Counted from the stretch's first letter, positions 9,592 through 20,287 are shown. The stretch is 64,000 nt of DNA from Acidimicrobiaceae bacterium (GCA_009835735.1 VXWX01000098.1:1-64000); one strand, 5' to 3'. Program-made: numbers and translations. Notes: a model not told the origin generated them from the sequence alone.

Positions 9592-10814
9592 GGGGCCTCG
9601 CCGGGGTTGAGCAGCTTCGAGCCGGCGGTGGTGTAGACCCTCAGCAGGTCGCACTGGCCATGGGCGACCGCGTCGGCGCCGGTGGGGGAGTCCACGCTCC
9701 AGCGCACCGGAAGCGAGATGGTCTCGCCCGGGCCGGGCCAGGCGTCGAACAGCACGATCCCACCGGTGCTGGGCCGCACGATCGCGGCGGTGACCTGCCC
9801 GTCGCAGTCCCAGTCGCCGGCTTCCACGAAGTCGCCGGTTGCGCCAATGGCGTAGCGGCGCCCGCCGTGCTCGATGACTGCGGCCGCCTCCTGCACCGAC
9901 ACCGCAGTCGGGACCGGCTCGGTGCTCGGGTCTGGCACGGCGACTGGGACCGGCTCGGTGATCGGGTTCTGCTCGCTGACCAGCTCGGGCTCGGCGATCG
10001 GGTCCGTGCCGGCGACCGGGTCGTACTCGTCGAGCAGGTCCTGACTCGCGCTGGCAACCACGCCGGGGGCTTCATCCTGTACTGGAGCTAGGGCTGCCGG
10101 GGGTGGGTCCGGATCTCCGCTTCGGGACCCGATCACGAAGGCTGCCAAGACTGCGCCGATCACAGCACCCGCCGTGAGTAGCGGCTTGGGCCGGCAGCGC
10201 CGCTTGAGGCCCGCGAGGACGCCGCCGCCCGCCACCCGGACCGGCATTGATCTGGTCGGCCGCCTGGTGGCGAGCAGGTCCAGCCTGCTGGCCAGTTCGC
10301 GGGCGCTGAGCGTTCCCGCCCGAGCCTCGTCGGCCAGCGAGAACAGCTTCCCGGAGAGGGCACCTCTACCCAGCGCCGGATCGTGGCAGAGATCGGCCAG
10401 CGCGGCCAGGTCGGTGTGGCGGTTCTCGGGTGTGGCCTCGGCCGCAGAGGTCAGACCGCACAGCACGGGGAGATCGTGCTCGCCGTGCAGGACGTGAGGC
10501 GGGGTGAGCTGGAGGTGGGAGACGCCCAGTTGATGGAGCTCGGCCACCACCGCGGCCAGCGCGGCCATCCCCGCGGCCCGCTCGGCCGGGTCGGTCAGCG
10601 GCCGGGAGGCCCAGGTATCGGAGTTGACGAACTCGGTGTGCAGGGCCCGGCCGCCGTCCGCGGTCTCCACGATGTCGACGAACCGCACCAGGCCCGGATG
10701 GTCGAGACGCCTCAGCAGATCCGCCTCCCGCTGGATGTCTGCGGCCCGGTCCGCCGGGACCTGCTTGATCGCGATCAGCCCGCCCTCAGACCGGCTGACC
10801 GTCACCGCGGCCAC
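9588..10814 (-). CDS. Protein-kinase-like (pseudokinase) membrane protein
   Basis: AIKQVP lysine and EADLLRRLDHPGLVRFVD present; catalytic loop degenerate (GVSHLQLTPPHVL); no DFG; one TM segment. Confidence 0.65.
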   Translation of the reverse strand: MAAVTVSRSEGGLIAIKQVPADRAADIQREADLLRRLDHPGLVRFVDIVETADGGRALHTEFVNSDTWASRPLTDPAERAAGMAALAAVVAELHQLGVSHLQLTPPHVLHGEHDLPVLCGLTSAAEATPENRHTDLAALADLCHDPALGRGALSGKLFSLADEARAGTLSARELASRLDLLATRRPTRSMPVRVAGGGVLAGLKRRCRPKPLLTAGAVIGAVLAAFVIGSRSGDPDPPPAALAPVQDEAPGVVASASQDLLDEYDPVAGTDPIAEPELVSEQNPITEPVPVAVPDPSTEPVPTAVSVQEAAAVIEHGGRRYAIGATGDFVEAGDWDCDGQVTAAIVRPSTGGIVLFDAWPGPGETISLPVRWSVDSPTGADAVAHGQCDLLRVYTTAGSKLLNPGEAP

Positions 10815-10977
10815 AGCCCGCCCCCGGCTCCTCCGCCCTCTCTGTCACAGCCCCTCAGTAAACCCTCAAACATGCACATCGCAGTAAAATACATGACATT
10901 GCTTGTGACTGCAACTGAAGTGCTGCGAAGCGTGATGACGGCACTGCTGGGTCGGGCTCGGCCGGTAGCCTTGGACG

Positions 10978-12384
10978 GTGGCCGGACCGCAGATCGTGGC
11001 TGTCGCGTCCGGATCTCCGGCCGAGCGGGCAGGGCTGAGGCCCGGAGACGAGGTCGCGGCCATCGCCGGGGAGGCGCCCCGCGACGTCATCCGCTGGCAG
11101 CTCCTGAGCGACGGGGCCGAGATCCCCCTCGAGGTGCAGCGCGACGGCGAGAGCTTCACCGTCGTGGTCGCCAAGCAGGAGGGCGAGCCTCTCGGTGCGG
11201 AAGTCGACGCGGCCGTGTTCGACGGCGTGCAGACCTGCGACAACCACTGCGAGTTCTGCTTCGTGCACCAGCTGCCGCGGGGGATGCGCCGCTCGCTGTA
11301 CCTCAAGGATGACGACTACCGGCTGTCGTTCCTCTACGGGAACTTCACCACCCTCACCCGGTTCACCGAGCTCGACTACGAGCGGGTGGTGACCGAGAGG
11401 CTGTCGCCGCTGTACGTGTCGATCCATTCCACCGACCCCGACGTGCGGGCCGCGATCCTCCAGAACCGCCGCGGAGCGGTGTCGCTGCGCTGGCTGCGGC
11501 TACTGCTCGACGCCGGCATCGAGGTTCACGGCCAGGTGGTGGTGTGCCCCGGCGTCAACGACGGCGACGTGCTGGCCGACACCCTCGCGGGCGTGCTCGA
11601 CCGCTTCCCGGAGCTGCGAACACTGTGTGTGGTGCCCCTCGGACTGTCGAGGTTCAACCGCCAGCCCAGGATGCGGCTCCACACCCAAGCCGAGGCGGCC
11701 GCGGTCGTCGACATCGTCGAGAGCTGGCAGTCGGTGTTCCTGCAGTTGCTCGGTCGCCGCCTGGCCTTCGTGGCCGACGAGTACTACCTCATGTGCGGGC
11801 GCAGCTTCCCGGCCGCGGAGCATTACGAGGGCTTCGACATGCACGAGGACGGCATCGGCATGGCCCGAGCCTTCGAGACCGAGTTCTCTGAGGAGGGCCA
11901 CGCGCCCACCCCGCCGCGCTCGGGCTTCTTCGCCTGGGTGGACGGCGCGCCGGCCGACGGCTACCGCGCTCCCCGCCAGGGCTCCGCCGCCGAGATGGTG
12001 TCCGGTCCCGACGGCTCACCCGTCTCGGTGTCGCTCGGGCCGCGCCGCGCCGGCCGAACCGCGCCCGTGGCGGTGCTCACCGGCAGCCTGGGCGCGGCGG
12101 TCGTGTCGCCGCTGGTGGAGTCGCTGGGCCGCCCCGACGCGCGCGTGGTTCCGGTCGAGAACCGCTTCTTCGGCGGAAACATCGGTGTGACCGGGCTGAT
12201 GGTGGGCGAGGACGTGGTCCGGGTCCTAGCCGGCGAGCCCGAAGGCCACCGTTATCTGTTGCCCGACGTGTGCCTCAGCCGGGGCCGCTTCCTAGACGGG
12301 ATGACTACGCAGGAGCTTCCCCGCCCGGTGGAGGTGGTCGCCACCCACGGAGGGGCCCTGCGATTGGCGCTGGAGTCATCGTGA
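10978..12384 (+). CDS. DUF512 family radical SAM protein with N-terminal PDZ-like domain
   Basis: CDNHCEFCFVHQLPRGMRRSLYLKDDDYRLSFLYGNFTTLTR. Confidence 0.88.
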   Translation: MAGPQIVAVASGSPAERAGLRPGDEVAAIAGEAPRDVIRWQLLSDGAEIPLEVQRDGESFTVVVAKQEGEPLGAEVDAAVFDGVQTCDNHCEFCFVHQLPRGMRRSLYLKDDDYRLSFLYGNFTTLTRFTELDYERVVTERLSPLYVSIHSTDPDVRAAILQNRRGAVSLRWLRLLLDAGIEVHGQVVVCPGVNDGDVLADTLAGVLDRFPELRTLCVVPLGLSRFNRQPRMRLHTQAEAAAVVDIVESWQSVFLQLLGRRLAFVADEYYLMCGRSFPAAEHYEGFDMHEDGIGMARAFETEFSEEGHAPTPPRSGFFAWVDGAPADGYRAPRQGSAAEMVSGPDGSPVSVSLGPRRAGRTAPVAVLTGSLGAAVVSPLVESLGRPDARVVPVENRFFGGNIGVTGLMVGEDVVRVLAGEPEGHRYLLPDVCLSRGRFLDGMTTQELPRPVEVVATHGGALRLALESS

Positions 12385-13724
12385 ACCCGGTGGTGGCCGT
12401 GGTCGGCCGGCCCAACGTCGGCAAGTCGACGCTGGTGAACCGCATCCTCGGTCGTCGCGAGGCGATCGTGGAGGAGCGTCCGGGCGTCACCCGCGACCGC
12501 AAGGCGGTCGACGCCGAGTGGCAGGGCCGCAACTTCACGCTGCTAGACACCGGCGGCTGGAGCGCCTCCGGCGACGAGCTCGACGCCAAGGTCAGCGCCC
12601 AGGCCGAGCGGGCCGTGCGCGAGGCCGATGCAGTGCTGTTCGTGGTCGACGCGTCGGTGGGCATGACTGCCGACGACGAGCAGGTCGCCCGGGTCCTGTA
12701 CTCCGCCGATGTGCCGGTGATGGTGGTGGCCAACAAGATCGACCACGCGGCCCAGGCGGATTCGGTGTGGGAGTTGCTGGGGCTCGGTCTGGGCACGCCC
12801 CACCAGGTCAGCGCGCTGCACGGCCGCGGCACCGGCGACCTGCTGGAGGAGCTCGTCGCCCGACTCGACGCGGCCAGCGCCTCGACCACACCGGATCCGG
12901 AGTCCGGACCGGCCTCCGATATGACCGGCGAGGGCTTGGCGGCCGCTGCGGCCGAGGCGTTCTCGGTGGTGCTGGTGGGCCGGCCCAACGCCGGGAAGTC
13001 GACGCTGTTCAACTGTCTGATAGGGGAGGACCGTGCCATCGTGCACGACCTTCCGGGCACGACGCGCGACGCCATCGACACTCTCATCGAGACCGACGAG
13101 GGACCGGTGCGGTTCATCGACACCGCCGGGATGCGCCGCCGGGCCCGCATCGACTCGGGCACCGAGTACTACTCGCTGGTGAGGGCCCTGCGGGCGGTCG
13201 ACACCGCCGACGTGGCCCTGCTGGTGATCGACTCGTCGGTAGGGGTGACCCATCAGGACCAGCGCCTGGCCGAGCGGGTCGACGCCGCCGGCTGCCCGGT
13301 GGTGGTCCTGCTCAACAAGTGGGACCTGATCGACACCGAGACCCGCCTAGATCTGGGCCGCGACGTCGACGACAGGCTCGGCTTCCTGGGCGACCCGCCG
13401 GTGCTGCGCATCAGCGCGCTCAGCGGCAAGGGCGTCACCCGGCTGTGGCCGTCGCTGAGCATGGCGGTGGCCGAGTACCGGACCCGGATCCCCACCAGGA
13501 GGGTCAACGAGGTGGTGCGGGCCGCTCAGAGCGCCCAGCCGGCGCCCGCAGGGGCCCGCATCCTGTACGCCACGCAGGTGGCCACCGACCCTCCGACGTT
13601 CACGCTGTTCGCCAACCGCACCCTGCCCCGCACGTATCTGCGCTACATCGAGCGCAAGCTGCGCGAGAGCTTCGATCTGGGCGTCACCGCCCTCAAATTC
13701 AGGGTCCGCCGCCGCGACGAGTAG
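12381..13724 (+). CDS. der: Ribosome biogenesis GTPase Der
   Basis: Two tandem G domains (GRPNVGKSTLVNR; GRPNAGKSTLFN); GTG start overlaps previous stop. Confidence 0.95.
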   Translation: MNPVVAVVGRPNVGKSTLVNRILGRREAIVEERPGVTRDRKAVDAEWQGRNFTLLDTGGWSASGDELDAKVSAQAERAVREADAVLFVVDASVGMTADDEQVARVLYSADVPVMVVANKIDHAAQADSVWELLGLGLGTPHQVSALHGRGTGDLLEELVARLDAASASTTPDPESGPASDMTGEGLAAAAAEAFSVVLVGRPNAGKSTLFNCLIGEDRAIVHDLPGTTRDAIDTLIETDEGPVRFIDTAGMRRRARIDSGTEYYSLVRALRAVDTADVALLVIDSSVGVTHQDQRLAERVDAAGCPVVVLLNKWDLIDTETRLDLGRDVDDRLGFLGDPPVLRISALSGKGVTRLWPSLSMAVAEYRTRIPTRRVNEVVRAAQSAQPAPAGARILYATQVATDPPTFTLFANRTLPRTYLRYIERKLRESFDLGVTALKFRVRRRDE

Positions 13725-13849
13725 CCCGCCGCCCGGGCCGATCCGCGGCCGGGGAGAGCCCGGCGTGGGCGCCTTCGACCCTAGATTGTCCCACCGAGGC
13801 GGTACGATGTGGGTGGCATCGGGCCGCGAATCTGAGGGGAGGGGCGCCC

Positions 13850-14929
13850 GTGGTAACGATCGTTCTCGATCTTCTGGCCCTGAGCTGCGCGCTGGCCATG
13901 GTGTTTTACATCCGCTCGGCCCGCCACCGCCAGCGGTTCGTGCGCCTGATCGAGAACGACGTCGGCACCCATCCGGAGGCGCTGGCCCTGGCCCATGCGG
14001 GGTATCGCAAGGATGTCCACGGGGCGGTCGTCTATGGCTTGCTCGTGGCGGTGGCGCTGTTGGTGGGCCGAGTCGACTGGGCCAACATCACGATCGTGCT
14101 TGCGCTGCTGGCCGTACCGGCGGCGATGTCGGTGTGGTGGGCCCGTACCGCGCTCGAAGAGGTCCGCATGGCCCGCAACCGCTACGCGCTGGAGCGCCGG
14201 GCCGAGCAGGCCCTTGAGCAGGAGCAGCTGGCGCCCAAGGCGTGGGCGGCCCGGCTGGCGCCCGAGGAGGTTCCCGACTTCAGCGGGTTTGAGATCGGCC
14301 GGGTTTACCAGGCGGGCTCGGGGCTCATGGCGGGCGACTTCTTCGACGTCCACCGGGTGGGGCGCCACCGGGTGGCTGCGGTCATCGGCGACGTGGCCGG
14401 CCACGGCATCGAGTCGTCGATCACCGCGTTCCAGGCCAAGTACCTGCTGAGGGTGTTCCTGCGCCAGTTCCGTGATCCCGCCCAGGCCTTCGAGGAGATC
14501 AACGCGCAGCTCTCGGCCGGGGACCGCAATGAGGAGTTCATCTCGGCGTGCGTGGTGGTGTTCGACACCGAGGCCGGGACGCTGCGCTACTCGTCGGCGG
14601 GGCACCCGGCCGCGTTCGTGTTCCATGAGGAGGGCACCAGGCCCCTGCGCTCCACCGGCCCGCTGCTGATGCTCGACCCCCAGGCGACGTACTTCTCGAG
14701 GGAGATCCCGATGGCGTCGGGCGATCTGGTGGTGATGTACACCGACGGCCTGGCCGAGGCCCGCGCCGGGCGGCAGCAGTTCGGCGAGGGTCGCATCATC
14801 AAGTCGGTGGAGCGCGACCTCAACGCCGCTCCCGACGTGCTGTGCAAGTCGTTGCTGGACGCGGCCAAGGACTTCGCGGGCGGCTCGATCGGCGACGACA
14901 CCGCCATCATGGCCATCCGCCGAGACTGA
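13850..14929 (+). CDS. SpoIIE-type PP2C serine phosphatase with N-terminal TM segments
   Basis: GDFFDVHRVGRHRVAAVIGDVAGHGIESS; GDLVVMYTDGLAEAR; GDDTAIMAI. Confidence 0.85.
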   Translation: MVTIVLDLLALSCALAMVFYIRSARHRQRFVRLIENDVGTHPEALALAHAGYRKDVHGAVVYGLLVAVALLVGRVDWANITIVLALLAVPAAMSVWWARTALEEVRMARNRYALERRAEQALEQEQLAPKAWAARLAPEEVPDFSGFEIGRVYQAGSGLMAGDFFDVHRVGRHRVAAVIGDVAGHGIESSITAFQAKYLLRVFLRQFRDPAQAFEEINAQLSAGDRNEEFISACVVVFDTEAGTLRYSSAGHPAAFVFHEEGTRPLRSTGPLLMLDPQATYFSREIPMASGDLVVMYTDGLAEARAGRQQFGEGRIIKSVERDLNAAPDVLCKSLLDAAKDFAGGSIGDDTAIMAIRRD

Positions 14930-14933
14930 GCCC

Positions 14934-15146
14934 ATGGCATGGTGCCGGTCCTGTGAGCGGTACCTGACACCGGCCACGCTTACATCTGAGGGCGCCTGCC
15001 CGTCCTGCGGCCGCGAGGTCCAGCATCCGGATGAGCGCCCGACGGCGGCCGCGGAGCGCATCCCGTGGCACTTCTGGCTGCTGCTGGGCGGTGCCGCCGT
15101 CTACCTCGTGTGGCGGGCCGTGCAGGGTGTGGCCCTTCTGCTGTAG
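14934..15146 (+). CDS. Small zinc-ribbon membrane protein
   Basis: CRSCERYL...CPSCGREV plus C-terminal TM. Confidence 0.6.
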   Translation: MAWCRSCERYLTPATLTSEGACPSCGREVQHPDERPTAAAERIPWHFWLLLGGAAVYLVWRAVQGVALLL

Positions 15147-15164
15147 CCGCTAGTCTCGCCGCCA

Positions 15165-15239
15165 CGGGCTGTGGCGCAGCTTGGTTAGCGCGTCGGTCTG
15201 GGGGACCGAAGGTCGGGAGTTCAAATCTCCCCAGCCCGA
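15165..15239 (+). tRNA. tRNA-Pro (anticodon GGG)
   Basis: Acceptor CGGGCTG/CAGCCCG; anticodon stem TCGGT/ACCGA around loop CTGGGGG; TTCAAAT T-loop. Confidence 0.92.
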
Positions 15240-15457
15240 CAGACAAAAGCCTCAATGGGGCACTGCTGTGGGCTGTTCCGCCGATCTGCTGAATCGCTCG
15301 AGTGCTTGGTTCGCTTGATGAAAGAGGTGGGTCGTTGTCAGCGGGCTGCCGTATTCTCTGACGCGGGAGGTAGTGCCATGCATGCAGGCACCAGCCGCGA
15401 CCATCATGGATAGCTTGGCCACGGTCCCGAGAGCATCCGGGCCTACTGGGTAGTGAC

Positions 15458-18400
15458 ATGGCTGGCGAGATCGTCGAGAGGATCGTCGAGCAGAATTTGG
15501 GCGTCTACCGAGCGTCCTCGTCGAGGCTGCAGGAGGACGTGAGCCAGGAGGCGCAAGTCGCGAGCGACTATCGCGGCCGTCTGGTCTACGAGCTTCTGCA
15601 GAACGCTGATGACGCCATGGAATCTCAGGCAACGGAGGCTGATCGCGTTGTCTTCGTAGTGACCGACGACGCCGTTTGGATGGCGAATTCCGGACGTCCG
15701 CTAACAGATGCAGACGTCCAAGGCCTCTGCGGCCTAGGTGCGAGCTCTAAGGTCGATGCAGCGGGAACCAAGCGAGCATCGATTGGTCACAAGGGCCTCG
15801 GCTTCAAGAGCGTCCTTGAGATAACCGATTCTCCGGCTGTCTATTCGCGAACACTCTCGTTCCGGCTTGGTGCGAGCGAGGCATGGCCTCATGTTAGAGC
15901 ACTCTGGGACGAACTCGACCTCCGGCGACCGTCCGAAGTGCCAGCGATGCGGTTCCCATCCTTGATTGGAGAAGCGGACGACGAGGGCAGGTGGCCGGCA
16001 CTGCGCGATCGGGGACTCAACACCGCCTTTCAGTTCCTCTTCCGGGAAGATCTCGCGTCCGACCAGCGGAAGGCCCTGACCGATCTACTGCTGGGCCTTC
16101 CACTCACGACAGTCCTGTTCCTCAAGCACCTTGAGTCGGTACAGGTTCAGGTTGAACAGACCGAACGATCAGAGCTTCGAGAGTGGACGGTGAGCCGAAC
16201 GATCCGACGAGATGGCGAGTGGGTCGCCGTAACGGGGTTGGGAGACTCAGGCCTGTACAGGGTCACCGTCTCGAGTTCGGCTGGCGAGTCGGCAACCTTC
16301 TATATCGCACATGATGCGAGGGTTCCGATTGGCTCCAACCGAGAAGGGCTGACTGGGCCTGCGTGGCAGGGTGTCGATCTCACCGAGGTGTCAATCGCAG
16401 TGCTCGCGGACGAACCTGACGACGGCATGCCAGAGGAATGGAGGCACTTCCACGTCTTCCTCCCGACGGAAGAGCGTTGTCCGTATCCGATGTTGGTGAA
16501 CGGAGCATTCGCCACAGACCTATCTCGCCAGCACATCCGGGTTCGTGCCGAGAGTGGGGACTACAACTCGCACCTCGTGAGGGAAGCAGCTCGACTGTTC
16601 GTGGAGCAGATGTTGCCGGAACTTCGGAGGGAGAGCGTCGGGCGGGTGCTGTCAGCACTGGACCGCGGGGATGACCCAGGCGGCGGAGACGCCGCAGACC
16701 TATTGCATGAGTGCCTCGTCAAGGAGCTTGCAGGCGAGCCGCTGATTTCTACGGAGTCTGGCCAGGTTCGGCCAATCGATGCGTGTGCACTTCCCTCTCC
16801 CCTGTTGGAGATGGACGGGGAGCTCTTCCGAAGCGTGCTCACAGCGGACGCCATGTGGGGCGAAGCCGAGTTCCCGGTTGCGGAGTTCTGTCGTGGCCGC
16901 TGGGCGCGAGTGGCTGCCGATCACGGTGCGCTGCAACTTACGCCTTCTGAGTGTCTGACTGCCCTGGGCAAACTTGCGGACCCGCAGCGTGCCGCGATAC
17001 GGGAGCACGAGTCGGGCGGCTACGAAGTCGATCCGGTTCTTGAGCTAAGTGCGCTGCTCTGGGAGCGCGCAGACGCGGCTGAGCGATCGGACGTGGAGGC
17101 AGCGGCACGCCTTGAGCCAATCTTTCCGGTCCATCGCGACGACGACCGAAGCGTCTCACGAGTCGCGCTCGGTGACGACACCGCCTTCTACCCGCCGCAA
17201 TCCGCCAAGCGCGACTTCCCGTTGCGAGGACTGAGGTTCATGTGTCATTCAATTTGCTGGGGTGCGCTGAACAAGAGCGAGCGCACTTCGATGTTGGGCG
17301 ACCAGATGCGGGTTTGGTCGGCCTTGTTCGACATCAAGGAGTTCCGATTCCAGGAGGTCATGCAAGCTTCGGTGTTGCCGGCCCTTGGATTGAACCCCAC
17401 AGAGGAGGAACTCGCGTGGCGAGCGGAGCTACAGACCAGGGAGTCGCTCGCGGCCATCTGTCAGTTGGCGGGCTCGTTCACGAAGCCCGACCGACCGCTT
17501 CGATACCAACGGCTGCAGAGTGACAGGGCCATTTTCAACCTCAGCCGACTGCCTGTGCCATGCATTAATGGTGAGGGTGGGGAGCACTGGGTGCCCGCGT
17601 ACCAGGCGTACTTCGGTCGGTCGTGGCTGGACGATGCCTCGTTTGAACACGTTGTCGATGTCCTGCCCGACGACGCACCCATCAATGTCCACTTTGTCGA
17701 AGGTCCCGAGAAGTTCGTGGGATTGCTTGACTCAGTTGAGGAGGCCTCCACGATCACGACCGAGAGCGATGACGACGATGAAGTAGATCTCAACGAGGAT
17801 GTCGACCGGTCCCTCGAGACAACCGAGTTCGAGCGCTGGCTCAACTTCCTGTCGTGGATCGGAGTGAACCGCTCACTGAGGTTGGTCCATTTCCACGATG
17901 TCGAGGACCGCGACTCTGGATGGCTCACGACAAAAGGCCTGCAACAACCTAAGGGATGGGCATTCCGTGACCTCGGCGAGACTTGGATCGACTACTGCGG
18001 TGAACTCGAGGCCAGACTGGCAGATCGTCCAGACCATGACGCGGTGGTGCCGTATCTGTATGAAGTACACGACCTCGATCACGCACTGCCGCTTATCGAA
18101 GCTGCGGAGCAAGATGCGTCGGCAGAGATAGCGAGTCGTTTCTTCGAGCACCTCATCTTGCACTGGGCAACATATGCGCCATTGGCAGACGCCCAAGTCG
18201 CGTTGGTGAAGGATTGGAGGTGGCCAGCCGCCCGAAGTAAGCCGCAGCGAGCGACACCTGAGGAGATCACATCGATCGGCGACAACCTGTGGTTGTTCCG
18301 GCTACGCACGAGGGGCATCTGCCCGACATCGCGAGGTCCTCGCAGCCCAAAGGTCACCTGGCGCCGCACGTCAGAACTAGAGCGACGATTCTCCTCAGCC

Positions 18401-20287
18401 AGGGGCCGTCGCGATGCGAGCGACTTAGTGCCGGTACTCAAGCAGTCGTCAGCCCGACCGGCGAACGCTCTTCGGGCATTCTGTGAACGCCTCGGGATCC
18501 GCACCGAAGTGAGCCCCTCGACCTTCGCGGTAGCAGACGCCGATCTTCTTTGTCGCCAGATCGAACGGCTGTACAGCAACGCAGCGGTGGGTTCAGCAGC
18601 TCTCCGCCACGTCATCAAGCCGGCCTACCGGTCGATGTTTGAGCTGTTGAGCGGCAAAGCGGGGACCGTGGGCGTCCCGCCCCTAGGGGATTCGCCACTA
18701 CTCGCTGAGCGTGCCGACGGTCACCAGTTCCTGCCCGCGCGAGAGGTGCTCTTCGCGTCTACGCCCGGGATAAAGGAGCGGAGCGGTCTCGCAGGACGCG
18801 TTCCCGTTTTTGTTCTCGAAGCCGAAGCGCCCACGTTGGCTCCGCTGAGATCAGTCTTCGGCTGCCGAGACCTTGAGCGAGTTCTGGAATGGGCCCCCGA
18901 CCCCGGCGAATGTCCCTTCGACAGTTCTGAGCTTGTCGAGGCAAGGGAGGGGCTCCGAGAACTAGCCGCGCCACTACTGGCGCGCATCCGGGCGGAACGG
19001 ACAAACCCCCGAGACCTGCCGAACCTCATCGACTTCGTTGAACGAATTGAGCCGGTGGACACTCTCGACGTTACGTGCACGCTCGACGAAGTGCCGCTTG
19101 AACGGCAGCCGGGCCACGGCTACTACGTTCGCCCCCGCACCGCATCGCAAGATTTCTTGGGCTTCGTGGTGTGGACCGGTCAGCCTTGGCCACCGGGCCC
19201 AGATACGGCTCAGAGCCTTGCCATGGCCCTAGCGGATGCCCTGGGGGTCAATCTGGTCGAGACCCTTCTCGCGTTCATCAACAGCGACGACCGGCAACGG
19301 CGTCAACTGCTACGGATTGCCGGAGCTTCCGGCCACTACCACGACGTGCGTGCTGAACTTGACGAAGGATCAGTTGAGCCTCCACCTGGGCGGTACGACG
19401 GTGATGGCGGCGACGCAGAGCCGACCCCGGCCCCTGAGCCGCCACGATCGCGAGAGGGGATACCGAGCGGGCCCGGTGCACCACCGCCGGCGGCACCCCC
19501 GGTGCCGCTACATGTCTTCGATGTGCTGCGTCTTGACGGCGAACCGCTCATTGTGACGGGGGAGCGGGTCGATAGTTCCCAACCGGATCAGACTCGTAGC
19601 TCCAACGGTCCTTCCGGCCCAGGCTCGCCGAAGGGTACTGCTGCAGGACCGTCAGTCAAGGCGCCGGCCGGGACTGATCTGTCGGCACTGGATGATCTCG
19701 GGATGAAGATCGCCGTCACCTACGAGGTCCGTCGATTCGAACGCGACGGGATGCCCGTGATAACCATCACCGATGGAGAGCCTGACGGAATCACCGATCC
19801 GCGGATTCACAACACACTGGTAGTGGAGGTCCACACGCCTGCGGCGATCGCGCGAGCCGAAGCGCTGAGCGAGACAGTCAGACGTGTCATGAAGGACCTG
19901 GAGGCTCACGGGATCAGCCGCGTGCACCCCGGATTTGACTTGCTGACGATCCGCGACGGTGAGATTGACCGCATGATCGAGCTCAAGTCTTCGGGTGTCG
20001 ATGCGCGGGTGCAGGCGATGTCGTGGAACGAGTGGAAGAGCGCGTCGCACAGCGACCTTCGGAAGAGGTTTTGGCTGTATCTGGTCGGCAATCTACGTGC
20101 CGACCTTGATCATGCATCTCCGTACGTCCGGGCGATCAATGATCCCTTCGGGAGCCTCGCGAGTGAGACGGTTGAGGACCAGCAGTTGAAGCGCGCTGTG
20201 CAACTCCGCGTGCGGGAGTTCGCAACGGCCGAGCATCTCGACCTCACAGTGACCCATCCCACCGAGAGCCTCCAACCATCGTCGTGA
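15458..20287 (+). CDS. Sacsin/NO VEIN-like GHKL ATPase fused to C-terminal DUF3883/PD-(D/E)XK-like domain; candidate defence protein
   Basis: N-box YELLQNADDAM, G2 box ASIGHKGLGFKSVLEIT; C-terminal GFDLLTIRDGEIDRMIELKSSG. Confidence 0.75.
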   Translation: MAGEIVERIVEQNLGVYRASSSRLQEDVSQEAQVASDYRGRLVYELLQNADDAMESQATEADRVVFVVTDDAVWMANSGRPLTDADVQGLCGLGASSKVDAAGTKRASIGHKGLGFKSVLEITDSPAVYSRTLSFRLGASEAWPHVRALWDELDLRRPSEVPAMRFPSLIGEADDEGRWPALRDRGLNTAFQFLFREDLASDQRKALTDLLLGLPLTTVLFLKHLESVQVQVEQTERSELREWTVSRTIRRDGEWVAVTGLGDSGLYRVTVSSSAGESATFYIAHDARVPIGSNREGLTGPAWQGVDLTEVSIAVLADEPDDGMPEEWRHFHVFLPTEERCPYPMLVNGAFATDLSRQHIRVRAESGDYNSHLVREAARLFVEQMLPELRRESVGRVLSALDRGDDPGGGDAADLLHECLVKELAGEPLISTESGQVRPIDACALPSPLLEMDGELFRSVLTADAMWGEAEFPVAEFCRGRWARVAADHGALQLTPSECLTALGKLADPQRAAIREHESGGYEVDPVLELSALLWERADAAERSDVEAAARLEPIFPVHRDDDRSVSRVALGDDTAFYPPQSAKRDFPLRGLRFMCHSICWGALNKSERTSMLGDQMRVWSALFDIKEFRFQEVMQASVLPALGLNPTEEELAWRAELQTRESLAAICQLAGSFTKPDRPLRYQRLQSDRAIFNLSRLPVPCINGEGGEHWVPAYQAYFGRSWLDDASFEHVVDVLPDDAPINVHFVEGPEKFVGLLDSVEEASTITTESDDDDEVDLNEDVDRSLETTEFERWLNFLSWIGVNRSLRLVHFHDVEDRDSGWLTTKGLQQPKGWAFRDLGETWIDYCGELEARLADRPDHDAVVPYLYEVHDLDHALPLIEAAEQDASAEIASRFFEHLILHWATYAPLADAQVALVKDWRWPAARSKPQRATPEEITSIGDNLWLFRLRTRGICPTSRGPRSPKVTWRRTSELERRFSSARGRRDASDLVPVLKQSSARPANALRAFCERLGIRTEVSPSTFAVADADLLCRQIERLYSNAAVGSAALRHVIKPAYRSMFELLSGKAGTVGVPPLGDSPLLAERADGHQFLPAREVLFASTPGIKERSGLAGRVPVFVLEAEAPTLAPLRSVFGCRDLERVLEWAPDPGECPFDSSELVEAREGLRELAAPLLARIRAERTNPRDLPNLIDFVERIEPVDTLDVTCTLDEVPLERQPGHGYYVRPRTASQDFLGFVVWTGQPWPPGPDTAQSLAMALADALGVNLVETLLAFINSDDRQRRQLLRIAGASGHYHDVRAELDEGSVEPPPGRYDGDGGDAEPTPAPEPPRSREGIPSGPGAPPPAAPPVPLHVFDVLRLDGEPLIVTGERVDSSQPDQTRSSNGPSGPGSPKGTAAGPSVKAPAGTDLSALDDLGMKIAVTYEVRRFERDGMPVITITDGEPDGITDPRIHNTLVVEVHTPAAIARAEALSETVRRVMKDLEAHGISRVHPGFDLLTIRDGEIDRMIELKSSGVDARVQAMSWNEWKSASHSDLRKRFWLYLVGNLRADLDHASPYVRAINDPFGSLASETVEDQQLKRAVQLRVREFATAEHLDLTVTHPTESLQPSS

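Noticed and set aside
12518-13849. N-terminal extension of the 803-aa ORF containing the phosphatase
   Set aside because: Overlaps der in another frame; sensible phosphatase start is the GTG at 13850.
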